DNA from: an uncultured Flammeovirgaceae bacterium | GTDB taxonomy: Bacteria; Bacteroidota; Bacteroidia; Cytophagales; Cyclobacteriaceae | Direction of reading: 5' to 3' | Assembly (NCBI GenBank): GCA_937138955.1 | Contig: CAKZPJ010000014.1 | Location: 1 to 7,251 of the forward strand | DNA: 7,251 nucleotides | Shown: in pieces, positions 1 to 6,755 of the stretch | Layout: the number at the start of each line of letters is the position of its first letter | Numbering within the stretch: position 1 is the stretch's first letter | Notes under the pieces: model-generated | What the model was told of the DNA's origin: nothing | Seen by the model: the letters and a program-made list of their open reading frames with translations, nothing else | Database searches by the model: none | Translations under genes and position numbers: made by a program

Positions 1-235
1 ACCACGTCGTTACTTTTTCAATCCATAGCGCTGCTATGCCTCCTCAAAAGTGCCTTGTGTCGCCTCAAAACCCGTTGTTTTCGCATCAAATAATTAACTC
101 AAACAGCTTCTAAAGATGGCTGAAGTAGTAATGGAGGTTTCGGGCGCAGTGGCTGAGCGGCTACGCCCTATTCGTACGTAGTTGCCTACCGTGTTGGAGC
201 TAAGCCTGATCGGTATTAAAACGCCTGCTACGCAA
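1..235 (+). pseudogene. Possible remnant of IS3 orfA (helix-turn-helix subunit)
   Basis: Only scattered similarity survives. CAATCCATAGCGCTGCT near 20-36 reads like the 'QIIALL' helix of IS3 OrfA. A CTTGTGTCGCC stretch near 54-64 reads like 'LCR'. Around 107-140, CTTCTAAAGATGGCTGAAG followed by ATGGAGGTTTCG resembles the 'FYxWxxKYGGMEVS' region. Near 199-210, TTGGAGCTAAGCCTG resembles the leucine-rich tail. No open frame of useful length remains. The call rests mainly on its position directly before a clear orfB remnant, and the boundaries are approximate. It may simply be unrelated eroded DNA. Confidence 0.4.
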
Positions 236-251
236 ACCGCTGGATAAGCAG

Positions 252-1063
252 ATGTTACATCGTTCAATATAGTACTACACATCCAAAGCAAGAGATTCTA
301 CGCTACTGAGAAAACGCATGCATGAGATTGCTCAAGTACGGGTTAGGTATGGCTACTGGCGTATTTTCACCCTGTTAAGACGAGAGGGTTGACCGGACAA
401 TCACAAGCGTACGGTCCGCCGCTGCGGTTTACCGCATCTACAAAGAGGAAGGGCTAAATTTACGCAGCAAGAGACCTAGGCGGAGCAGAGCAGCAGATCA
501 CCGTTTAGAGCGAATTGAGTTCTCTAAGATTAATCAGTGCTGGAGTATGGCGGTCACTGCGCGAATTTCATTGCTGATCAGCACTCGGCGCCCGATCGTT
601 TGACGGCCGTAAATTTCGTGCCTTAACGTTAGTAGATAACTGTAGTCGGAAATGTTTAGCAATCCGAGTAGGACAATCTCTTAAAGGTACTGATGTAGTA
701 GAAGTAATGGAAAGAGTAAGAGTTGAAAACAAAGCGGTTCCTAACCGCATCCAGGTAGACAATGGTGGAGAGCGTTCCACACCGGATTCATTTCAAAAGC
801 CCTGGATAAATGAGCCTATAATAACCAGGTCACATTAAACTTCTCTAGACAAGACCGACTGATAATCCGTATATGGAAGCTTTCGGGGTGCTATACAATG
901 GATGAATGCTTAAACATCCATTGGTTCTTAATCATTGGAAGATGCCCAGGAGAAGGTCGCCACTTGGAGACAGGAATATAACACCTTTAGACCGCATAGT
1001 TCTTTGGGAGGATTAACACCAGAAGAAGCAATTGAAAAAATGAATTTAAGTCCGATTTCTTGA
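252..1063 (+). pseudogene. Broken IS3-family transposase orfB (DDE integrase)
   Basis: This encoded the catalytic subunit that cuts and joins IS ends, and it is inactive here. The N-terminal 'YY-SKARD-LLRKRMHEIA-RYGYWRI-LLRREG-PDNHKR' region lies at 261-410. 'RIYKEEGLNLRSKRP...INQCWSM' follows at 436-550. An uninterrupted 58-codon block at 599-772 ends in the second catalytic Asp (VDNGGE). The C-terminus, 941-1063, reads '[19 protein letters not shown]' and then '[16 protein letters not shown]' to a TGA stop. Damage seen: stops at 270-272, 390-392 and 811-813, the last two plausibly Trp TGG to TGA; extra GC-rich blocks at 411-426, 551-564, about 583-596 and 773-786; a 4-bp deletion near 850; and one-base insertions within 885-900 and at 931. 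The block at 551-564 splits the codon of the first catalytic Asp. The expected frame was inferred from family memory, not from an alignment. Confidence 0.88.
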
Positions 1064-1096
1064 TTCTACACTGGTTCTAAAAATGGGAGGGACTCA
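1062..1096 (+). repeat. Putative right terminal inverted repeat of the IS3 remnant
   Basis: The segment directly follows the orfB stop and ends in ...GGGAGGGACTCA. In reverse complement this is a TG-starting, C-rich terminus, as usual for IS3-family ends, which typically lie 20-40 bp beyond orfB. The similarity to a second transposase fragment begins right after it, which supports 1096 as the junction. The partner repeat lies outside the window. Confidence 0.55.
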
Positions 1097-1218
1097 GATT
1101 GACTTAACATCCGAGTTACCTAGTCATGGCTGAAGGTATTACCTAGTAAAGCAGCAAGCCCAGTAGCACTTACTTGATTGGTACTCACCATCAGATAGTC
1201 AACATACAGATCAAATAG
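1097..1218 (-). pseudogene. N-terminal fragment of an IS4/IS701-like transposase
   Basis: Read on the - strand from 1218 down, one frame gives 'LFDLYVDYLMVSTNQVSATG', then 'LAALLGNTFSHD', a TAG stop, and 'VTRMLSQ'. This is the characteristic start of IS4/IS701-superfamily transposases, in which a 'DYL..S....TATGLS.LL....SHD' helix bundle is followed by 'KVTRFLS'. The TAG replaces the Lys codon (AAG) expected before VTR. About 38 codons survive; the DDE core is missing. The similarity stops where the IS3 end begins, so the IS3 copy probably inserted into this gene and the rest lies beyond its left end. It sits in the same frame as, and immediately downstream of, the stop of the lactonase-like gene, but nothing suggests a functional fusion. 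Family call comes from motif memory. Confidence 0.6.
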
Positions 1219-1221
1219 GTT

Positions 1222-3177
1222 TTATTTATCATCTAAATTACTACTATAGTGCGTAACATCAGCTTTAATTGAAGTTAAAAATACTAAAGCATAGGGAGGT
1301 AGCGAGACGATATCAGAACATTTTTTATAGTCGTCTGCTAAGAATTCTTCGGGTTGCTGAGTGGCTGCCTCAAAATTAGTTTCGTCTAATAATTTCATTT
1401 GGTTGAACGAATCGTTCGGAAGTTCTACCTGCACTGGGTTGGGCTGTAGATTCGCTAAAATAGCTCGTAACTCATTACCCACCCAGAACGCTAATCCCTC
1501 TACCTGCCACGGGTCGCTCACCGTAGCGGGTAATACTGAGCCTTCACTTCCCAGTAAGAATCTAAATACGAGGTACACAGGGTAGACAGCTCCCGGTTGA
1601 GCTGGAAATAGCGTAGAAGAACTCGTCATTTGGCTTCCGGCTAAAACGCCCTTACGTCCAACTGTTTCAAAATAAGTGACGGCTTTTACTCCCGACTGAA
1701 TTAAGTTACGCAAACTTCCCACCGCCCATCCAGCCCCGAATAAAGATAGCTGACGGGTGTCTACGGACGGAGGCAAAGCATCAGGTACAATGGGCGCAGT
1801 GACTCCGGTGGCATTGGGGTTACGCCGCATCTTCAGCGTGACTGGAGATACGTTGATTGGAATGTTAGGGGCGAACTGTTTAGCACTTTCTACAGTGTAA
1901 GACTGGGCTTGTAAGGTTTCTACCAATGATTGATTATCGAAATGGTGTACCTGAGGATTGATAGAATACGATAAGAAATCTAGATTGTTAGATGATAGCC
2001 GATTCCGATTCAATTCAGCGAAAAAGTGATCTGTGCCACTACCTATTTTAGCATCAGGAAAATGTAGTTGGAGCGTTGGTAGTAGTTGGTCTAATAACTT
2101 CCGCGAGGCGACTTTACTCGATTGCTCAAATATAAGAATAGTCTTAATAGTAGCCGTAGAGGCTAAATCGACGAAATCTGAGATCTGCTTTGAATTGTCT
2201 AGAGCAACGTGAATAGCTACTTCCAACGACCATCCTAATGTGTTGGCTTCACTCACCGCTTGAAGCCAGACTTTTTGCCAATCGGGCTTATACAAATGAA
2301 CATCTACTCGGTAATGAGCAAAGGATACGGACTGTAGTAAATGAATGTCTTGAGTAGCTAGTTCCCCAATCTCGGTTGATCGCCCAATACCAATAGCGGG
2401 TAGTGGGATAGTGTCTTCCGACATGGTGAAGCGTAGTGGCTTCTTGTCAAAAGAGAGATTGGCGGGAGCTTGTTCTAATCGTAATACTACTTCCTGATGA
2501 ATTTTTTCTCCTTTTTGTACAGTAACTGGAAACGGCAAGTCTAAGGGAGTACAGTACGTTTTAAACGAATCATCGGTCCAGTTACGCTGGTCTTCTGTCT
2601 CGAAAACATCACCTGTAAATTCTAACGATGCTACAATTCCTTCTGTTGGTGACCATTGCATCCGGCGAATATTTCTGAATGGCTGATGAGGGCTAATATA
2701 AGCAGGAAACTTATCTTCAGACTGACTATCATCGATATGTTCAATCTGACAAGTAATCCCAGCAACACTGGCTGGATGCAATACGCAAAAACCAATCCGG
2801 TTGCGCTGAAAGGTGCTGAGAGCTTCTCCGTCCATCGTGAAGCGAATGCTACCATCAGTTTCGCCTTGAATATGGTAATGAGCCAAAAAATCAACCTCTC
2901 CCTTTTGGTAGCGGCAGCTGTAATTGACAGCAAAATAATTGTCGTAATTTAGAACTTCTTCCTGGCTGATTTCTGGAGGAATTGTATCCCAATTATGGTC
3001 GCGGACTGCCGAGTAAATCATACGTATTATTTCTGTATTGCCTACCTTTATATAGCGCAAGTTACCTTCTTCGTACTGACACTGAAATTTGCCTGCCATT
3101 AGTTCAGCAGTGGCGGGAGGACGATGAGTAGTATCGCCGTAGTACATAGTTTCCTGAGATAGGGAGGGGTGATGCAT
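1222..3177 (-). CDS. apnL: D-apionate lactonase (ApnL) family protein
   Basis: Characterised ApnL enzymes hydrolyse D-apionolactone to D-apionate in apiose catabolism. Apiose is the branched pentose of plant pectin and of aquatic-plant apiogalacturonan. The 651-residue product shows the three-part family layout. A beta-rich N-terminal domain has 'GNLRYIKVG' (38-46), 'RNRIGFCVLHP' (125-135) and 'EDQRNWTDDSFKTY' (195-208). A TIM-barrel-like middle has 'LPAIGIGRS' (259-267), 'AHYRVDVHL' (287-295) and 'HFFAELNRNR' (384-393). The barrel end has 'GAGWAVGSL' and 'VTYFETVGRKGV' (500-511), followed by a small beta C-terminal domain ending in 'LPPYALVFLTS'. Glu388 and Glu504 occupy places that in clan-A-like barrels would be catalytic; this is inference. 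There is no signal peptide, so it is cytoplasmic. Start: TTG at 3186 is also open. ATG at 3177 is chosen. ATG at 3147 (MYYGDTT) has AGGAA just upstream and matches the usual 'LYG' start of homologues, so it is a real alternative. No other apiose gene is visible nearby, so the exact substrate is unproven. Confidence 0.85.
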   Translation of the reverse strand: MHHPSLSQETMYYGDTTHRPPATAELMAGKFQCQYEEGNLRYIKVGNTEIIRMIYSAVRDHNWDTIPPEISQEEVLNYDNYFAVNYSCRYQKGEVDFLAHYHIQGETDGSIRFTMDGEALSTFQRNRIGFCVLHPASVAGITCQIEHIDDSQSEDKFPAYISPHQPFRNIRRMQWSPTEGIVASLEFTGDVFETEDQRNWTDDSFKTYCTPLDLPFPVTVQKGEKIHQEVVLRLEQAPANLSFDKKPLRFTMSEDTIPLPAIGIGRSTEIGELATQDIHLLQSVSFAHYRVDVHLYKPDWQKVWLQAVSEANTLGWSLEVAIHVALDNSKQISDFVDLASTATIKTILIFEQSSKVASRKLLDQLLPTLQLHFPDAKIGSGTDHFFAELNRNRLSSNNLDFLSYSINPQVHHFDNQSLVETLQAQSYTVESAKQFAPNIPINVSPVTLKMRRNPNATGVTAPIVPDALPPSVDTRQLSLFGAGWAVGSLRNLIQSGVKAVTYFETVGRKGVLAGSQMTSSSTLFPAQPGAVYPVYLVFRFLLGSEGSVLPATVSDPWQVEGLAFWVGNELRAILANLQPNPVQVELPNDSFNQMKLLDETNFEAATQQPEEFLADDYKKCSDIVSLPPYALVFLTSIKADVTHYSSNLDDK

Positions 3178-3203
3178 AGTACTCAAAGGTTGTTAGCAGT
3201 GGC

Positions 3204-3217
3204 AACTTACAAAGTTA
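3204..3217 (-). promoter_or_regulatory. Candidate Bacteroidota -7 box for the lactonase-like gene
   Basis: The - strand reads TAACTTTG at 3217-3210, an exact match to the Bacteroidota sigma-A -7 consensus TAnnTTTG. It lies about 33 nt before the ATG at 3177, leaving a short leader. No clear TTTG -33 element is seen at the expected distance. The box overlaps an inverted repeat, AACTT-ACA-AAGTT (3204-3216), which might be an operator or chance. The sequence match is direct; the function is inferred. Confidence 0.35.
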
Positions 3218-3360
3218 TAGCAAATGCGGTCTAATCTGTGCGCCGTCTTTTGGAACATAGTTGAATTTGAAACGAGCAAATTAGGGCGTAAACGCCGGGT
3301 TCACCACGCACAGTAGCCACGAAAAAACAGTAAAAAGCGTAGAAGATATACTATAGTCAG

Positions 3361-4482
3361 CTACTTTACATACGTGATTTCTACGGGGAAGCGTTGGTTA
3401 ATGCCGCCGAGTTTATCGTAGGCAGATTGGGTGAGGCGGATCGCTAACTTATTGTTCATCCCGGTGTCCGGTAGTTTACCAACTACGCGCACAAAAATGC
3501 TCATATCATTCATCTCGTTGCGGACGCGCAAAACGGTGCCTACCGGAGCAGTGCGGTGCAATGCCAGGTATTTTTTGGTATTGAGCTTTCCTTCAATAAC
3601 GGAGGCAAACCCATTATCAGAAACTTTGGTGTAGGAAGCAATGGTTTCTTCTTCTTCCTGACGAATACGCTCGTAGCGTTTTCGTTCCTGTCGTAGGGCT
3701 TCAGAGCGACCAATACGTCGGGTAGGAACAGGCACAGTACTAACGGTGGGTTCTACTTTTATTTCTGGTATTAGCGGTGGGGTCTTCTCTCGAATGGTCA
3801 GTAACTGCCCAAATTTAATGCTTTCGGTTTCTAATTCATTACGTTTCATTAGCTCGGCTACCGGAACTTGGTAGGCTCGAGCAATAGCGTATAGCGTTTC
3901 GCCTTCCTGCACTTGGTGGGTAAGGTAACGGCTGGTATCAATTTCCTTTGGTTGGGGTTGTGATTGATAAATGGCAATTACTTGACTAATTTTGAGCGGC
4001 TCTAAGCCTAATGCATTCCAGGTTTTAATCTGGTCAGTAGTAACTTCGTATTGTTTAGCCAATCGGTACAATGTTTCTCCTGCTTGCACCGTATGCAGCG
4101 TCTTTTCACCTCGACTCAGTTCAGGAAATAGGAGAGCTCGCAGTGTGTCCCCAATAGATAAATTTTCAACGTCTGCGTTTGGGTTTAACTTCTTAACCTC
4201 TTGAGTAGATAAGCCGTAGCGGCGAGAGATAGAAAAAAGCGTTTCACCCTGGTCAACCTGATGAAGTACGTACACTTCGCCATTGCGCCGTTCAAGTCCT
4301 ACTGAGTCGGGCGAGAAAGTGTGGGCTTGAGTGGTCAATGATAATAAAAAGGCTGTACTGGTGAGAAGCCCTCTACCCCGCGCCACTGCTTTTCCCTGGC
4401 TTGACCAGGGAGTGCCCCCCTTTTGTAAAGAGAGAAGAGAAATTGACTTTAGTACGCTTTTTAACCAATTACGATAATGCAT
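3361..4482 (-). CDS. Exported protein with three LysM domains and an RlpA-like C-terminal domain
   Basis: This is probably a periplasmic or envelope protein that binds peptidoglycan glycan chains. Residues 1-53 form an unusually long signal peptide: a basic N-terminus, an odd Gly/Pro-rich insert (about 20-38), a hydrophobic core 'LLTSTAFLLSL' (39-49) and a likely cleavage after 'TQA' (53). LysM domains follow at about 71-117 ('HQVDQGETLFSISRRYGLS'), 128-172 ('HTVQAGETLYRLAKQYEVT') and 186-231 ('HQVQEGETLYAIARAYQVP'). A Pro-rich then charged linker spans 232-285. Residues 286-372 look like a double-psi beta-barrel of the RlpA type ('GFASV', 'LHRTAPVGTVLRVRN', 'IRLTQSAYDKLGGI'). The 'DRGP' segment carrying the catalytic Asp of RlpA transglycosylases is replaced by 'VVGKLPDTG', so lytic activity is doubtful. 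Its start overlaps the end of the upstream DUF4905-like gene by 14 bp, implying translational coupling. Domain assignment is secure; cellular role is inferred. Confidence 0.9.
   Translation of the reverse strand: MHYRNWLKSVLKSISLLSLQKGGTPWSSQGKAVARGRGLLTSTAFLLSLTTQAHTFSPDSVGLERRNGEVYVLHQVDQGETLFSISRRYGLSTQEVKKLNPNADVENLSIGDTLRALLFPELSRGEKTLHTVQAGETLYRLAKQYEVTTDQIKTWNALGLEPLKISQVIAIYQSQPQPKEIDTSRYLTHQVQEGETLYAIARAYQVPVAELMKRNELETESIKFGQLLTIREKTPPLIPEIKVEPTVSTVPVPTRRIGRSEALRQERKRYERIRQEEEETIASYTKVSDNGFASVIEGKLNTKKYLALHRTAPVGTVLRVRNEMNDMSIFVRVVGKLPDTGMNNKLAIRLTQSAYDKLGGINQRFPVEITYVK
4369..4430 (-). repeat. Palindromic, in-frame repeat-like block inside the LysM gene signal peptide
   Basis: The block contains a perfect 7-bp inverted repeat, TCCCTGG (4393-4399) and CCAGGGA (4405-4411), with a 5-nt loop, flanked by G/C-rich runs and a smaller CTTT-TGT-AAAG hairpin. 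It codes for 'QKGGTPWSSQGKAVARGRG', which breaks an otherwise ordinary signal peptide: joining residues 1-19 to 39 onward gives a normal basic-plus-hydrophobic leader. It resembles intragenic palindromic elements known in other bacteria. Identity as a repeat cannot be shown from one copy, and the edges are estimates. Confidence 0.45.
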
Positions 4483-5176
4483 AACTCACTAACTGGCATT
4501 GGTGTTGAATAACAATAAGCTGGTTCTCAACAATGAAAAATATTCCTAATCCTACCTGAGGCACCGATGCCTCCAGGCATTTATGTAGCAAAATTGTACC
4601 TTGCTGATCAAGTATAAGCAAATAGTTCGCCAATCCACTTGGTTTCACTGGTAAATAGTAATCAATACAGATATAGTTACCGCGTTCGGCGTACTCACAT
4701 CCACCTACGGGTCGAGCTAATCCGAGCGACTCTACAAAGCTAGCTACCGTAGCAAAATAAGGCTGATCTTCTGAATAAAAAAACGGCTGGAGGAAATCAT
4801 TATTCTGTTGATTTACATTTTTTTGATTTGCTTCACTAATGGTTGCTTTTTCGACCGGGGACTGTACTACTTGCTGGTTACTAATTTCTACTGCGTAGTA
4901 CGATTTTTTTTCTGGATTGTGGGTATCAGTAAATACCTGAAGGATTAGGTGCTGATCATCAGCACTGTGCAAAGTGGGCCATCCTTCTGCGGCTGCTAAT
5001 ACAAAATCCTCCCAAAGCAAATGGCCTGATGATAGGTCTAGTGCCGCAAAACGAACTGATTGACTTTCTGAATGACGTAATTCTAGAAAGAGACGCTTCC
5101 CTTCATCGTCTACAATGGTTTTCCAAACGGGAGCTTTAAAGGTGAAAGAGAAAGCAGGGGTCAACTTTTTTAGCAA
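4469..5176 (-). CDS. DUF4905-like protein of unknown function
   Basis: The 235-residue protein has no signal peptide or membrane segment, so it is likely cytoplasmic. It starts 'KKLTPAFSFTFKAPVWKTIVD', followed by beta-strand-like stretches such as 'RLFLELRHSESQSVRFAALD', 'LSSGHLLWEDF', 'EGWPTLHSADDQHLILQVF', and near the C-terminus 'LLILDQQGTILLHK' and 'GLGIFFIVENQLIVIQHQ'. The repeated pattern of a strand, a 'W' and a turn suggests a propeller-like all-beta fold. That pattern and the opening match my memory of the Bacteroidota DUF4905 family, whose function is not established. The start must be TTG at 5176: an in-frame TAA lies five codons upstream (5191-5189) and no ATG or GTG intervenes. 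Its stop overlaps the start of the LysM gene, so the two are probably one operon, although their protein types do not suggest a joint function. Confidence 0.75.
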   Translation of the reverse strand: MLKKLTPAFSFTFKAPVWKTIVDDEGKRLFLELRHSESQSVRFAALDLSSGHLLWEDFVLAAAEGWPTLHSADDQHLILQVFTDTHNPEKKSYYAVEISNQQVVQSPVEKATISEANQKNVNQQNNDFLQPFFYSEDQPYFATVASFVESLGLARPVGGCEYAERGNYICIDYYLPVKPSGLANYLLILDQQGTILLHKCLEASVPQVGLGIFFIVENQLIVIQHQCQLVSYALS

Positions 5177-5286
5177 GACTGCGGTTTTTTACGTATACTA
5201 AGTAGCTATTTGGTGAAGTAAATATAAGCAGGGTTAGGTGATGAAAAATAGCGAACGGTCTATTCTTACAATTAGAAAGGAGCAGA
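5177..5286. other. Divergent intergenic region between the DUF4905-like gene and nfeD
   Basis: This 110-bp AT-rich spacer must hold promoters for both directions. On the - strand, TATTTTTC (5250-5243) is one mismatch from TAnnTTTG, and a TTG lies roughly 20 nt further upstream, a weak candidate for the DUF4905-LysM operon. No convincing -33/-7 pair is seen on the + strand. No hairpin or repeat stands out. Confidence 0.35.
5276..5282 (+). promoter_or_regulatory. Shine-Dalgarno site of nfeD
   Basis: AAAGGAG lies 4 nt before the ATG at 5287 and 10 nt before a second in-frame ATG at 5293. Both spacings are workable, so the true start may be either (a two-residue difference). A strong purine-rich site is notable here because the other genes of the window have weak or no such site. 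Confidence 0.6.
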
Positions 5287-6666
5287 ATGCCAATGAAACA
5301 TTATTTATTCTTCATTTTATTAAGTGGAATATTCTTCATAACGTTGAATCAAGCCGTATTTAGCCAGTCTTCAGACGAAGTGCAGGTATTTGTCATGGAA
5401 ATCCGTTCGGAAATTGATGCCCGTACCAGTCATTACGTAAACTTGGCGTTGGACGAAGCCGAAGACCTTGATGCTGATTATATTGTCATTGATATGGATA
5501 CCTACGGTGGTGCCCTCTACGATGCAGACGACATCCGCACCCGAGTGTTGGAATATGAAAAGCCGGTCTATGTATTTATCAATAAAGATGCGGCTTCGGC
5601 CGGAGCCCTTATTTCCATTGCCTGCGATAGTATTTACATGGCTCCGGGTGCCAGCATTGGCGCAGCGACAGTCGTGAACGGCGGTACGGGCGAAGCAGCT
5701 CCCGATAAGTACCAGTCGTATATGCGGGGCATTATGCGTTCTACTGCCGAAGCGAGTGGTCGCGACCCCCAAATTGCCGAGGCGATGGTAGACGAAAATT
5801 TAGAAGTAGATAGTATTTCTGAGGCGGGGGAAGTGATTACTTTTTCCACTTCCGAAGCTATAAAGTATGGTTACTGCGAAGCCCAGGTCAGCAGCATTGA
5901 TGAACTGTTAACCCGCGCCGGAGTAGAAGACTATCAGTTGACTACGTTTGAGACGAGCACCGTAGATCAGATAATCTCAATTTTCCTAAATCCGGTTGTT
6001 AGTGGCTTGCTTATTTTGGTGATTATTGGTGGGCTGTACTTTGAATTACAGACTCCAGGAGTAGGCTTTCCCATTTTAGCTTCATTCGTAGCTTTAGTAC
6101 TGTACTTAACTCCCTACTATTTAAGTGGGTTAGCCGCTAACTGGGAAATTGCTGCTCTGTTTCTGGGGGTAGCCCTAATTGCGCTGGAAGTTTTTGTTAT
6201 TCCTGGTTTTGGAGTGGCGGGCATTAGTGGAATTATCCTGGTAGCAGGCTCACTTATGTTAGTGATGCTCAACAACAACGATTTTGATTTCTTTTTCGTG
6301 GATTTCAGCGAAATTACTCAAGCTTTAGCAACTATTCTGGCGGGCTTTTTCGGTGGAATTATGCTAATGTTCTTCGGCGGGGTTCGGCTTACTGATACTG
6401 AGTTTTTCCGGCGAGTAGCTCTTCAGGGTACTCAGTCTAGCACCGAAGGGTATACTTCTAATTTCAAGGTAGGCTCATTTTTAGGCAAAGAGGGCGAAGC
6501 CTACACCATACTACGCCCCAGCGGAAAAATTATGATCGGTGACGAATTACTGGATGCTTATACCCGAGGCGATTATATCAATCAAGGTGAGAGAGTAATA
6601 GTTGTCAGTGACGAAGGTTCATCCCTACGAGTAAAACTAGCGCGCGATGCACAACCTCAGGCATAA
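5287..6666 (+). CDS. nfeD: NfeD family membrane-bound ClpP-class serine protease
   Basis: Long-form NfeD proteins are membrane proteases studied mainly in archaea, where they cleave hydrophobic stretches of stomatin-type partners; they are thought to help membrane quality control. The 459-residue product has a signal peptide or first membrane segment (5-24) and a ClpP/crotonase-like domain (about 31-215). The nucleophile is Ser104 in 'NKDAASAGALIS', followed by 'APGASIGAATVV', and the likely general base is Lys141 in 'DKYQSYMRGIMRSTAEASGRD', 37 residues later, similar to the archaeal Ser-Lys dyad. About five membrane segments follow: near 233-252, 261-281, 287-305, 308-328 and 345-366. A C-terminal NfeD OB-fold-like domain spans about 390-455 ('FLGKEGEAYTILRPSGKIMI', 'VIVVSDEGSSLRVKLA'). 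It looks full length and intact. The SPFH/flotillin partner gene often found next to nfeD is not downstream here. Family is certain; substrate is unknown. Confidence 0.95.
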   Translation: MPMKHYLFFILLSGIFFITLNQAVFSQSSDEVQVFVMEIRSEIDARTSHYVNLALDEAEDLDADYIVIDMDTYGGALYDADDIRTRVLEYEKPVYVFINKDAASAGALISIACDSIYMAPGASIGAATVVNGGTGEAAPDKYQSYMRGIMRSTAEASGRDPQIAEAMVDENLEVDSISEAGEVITFSTSEAIKYGYCEAQVSSIDELLTRAGVEDYQLTTFETSTVDQIISIFLNPVVSGLLILVIIGGLYFELQTPGVGFPILASFVALVLYLTPYYLSGLAANWEIAALFLGVALIALEVFVIPGFGVAGISGIILVAGSLMLVMLNNNDFDFFFVDFSEITQALATILAGFFGGIMLMFFGGVRLTDTEFFRRVALQGTQSSTEGYTSNFKVGSFLGKEGEAYTILRPSGKIMIGDELLDAYTRGDYINQGERVIVVSDEGSSLRVKLARDAQPQA

Positions 6667-6755
6667 GGATGAGAAATGTTGAAGTTCAGAGATTGTTTCT
6701 GAAGTATAATAATTGTCAACTTGCCCTAGAACTTTCTATTCAAAGAAACATTATA

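Larger units (their letters stand above)
1..1096 (+). mobile_element. Decayed IS3-family insertion sequence (IS51/IS407-like group), left end outside window
   Basis: Translating the + strand with frame corrections gives a recognisable IS3 OrfB (integrase-type DDE transposase), preceded by faint OrfA-like traces. The right end is read at 1095-1096: in reverse complement it starts TGAGTCCCTCCC, which fits the TG...CA termini and C-rich inverted repeats of the family. The left terminus is not in the window, so the inverted repeat and target duplication cannot be checked. The copy is dead: at least three in-frame stops, a 4-bp deletion, two single-base insertions and four 14-16 bp inserts interrupt orfB. 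Family assignment is confident; the exact subgroup is inferred from the motif style and is less sure. Confidence 0.8.

Noticed and set aside
94..780. Short - strand frames at 94-291 and 568-780
   Set aside because: They lie antisense to the decayed IS3 transposase, which explains the region on the + strand; the products have no recognisable features.
1216..1224. A read-through fusion of the lactonase-like gene with the transposase fragment in the same frame
   Set aside because: A normal TAA stop separates them and the lactonase C-terminus looks complete; the shared frame is probably coincidence.
3285..3296. GGCGTAAACGCC inverted repeat between the LysM gene and the lactonase-like gene, as a terminator
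   Set aside because: The stem is only 4-5 bp with a very tight loop and no T-run follows in the - direction, so it is too weak to call.
5371..5772. A 133-codon - strand frame inside nfeD
   Set aside because: It is antisense to the best-supported gene of the window, over its catalytic domain, and its composition is that of a codon shadow.
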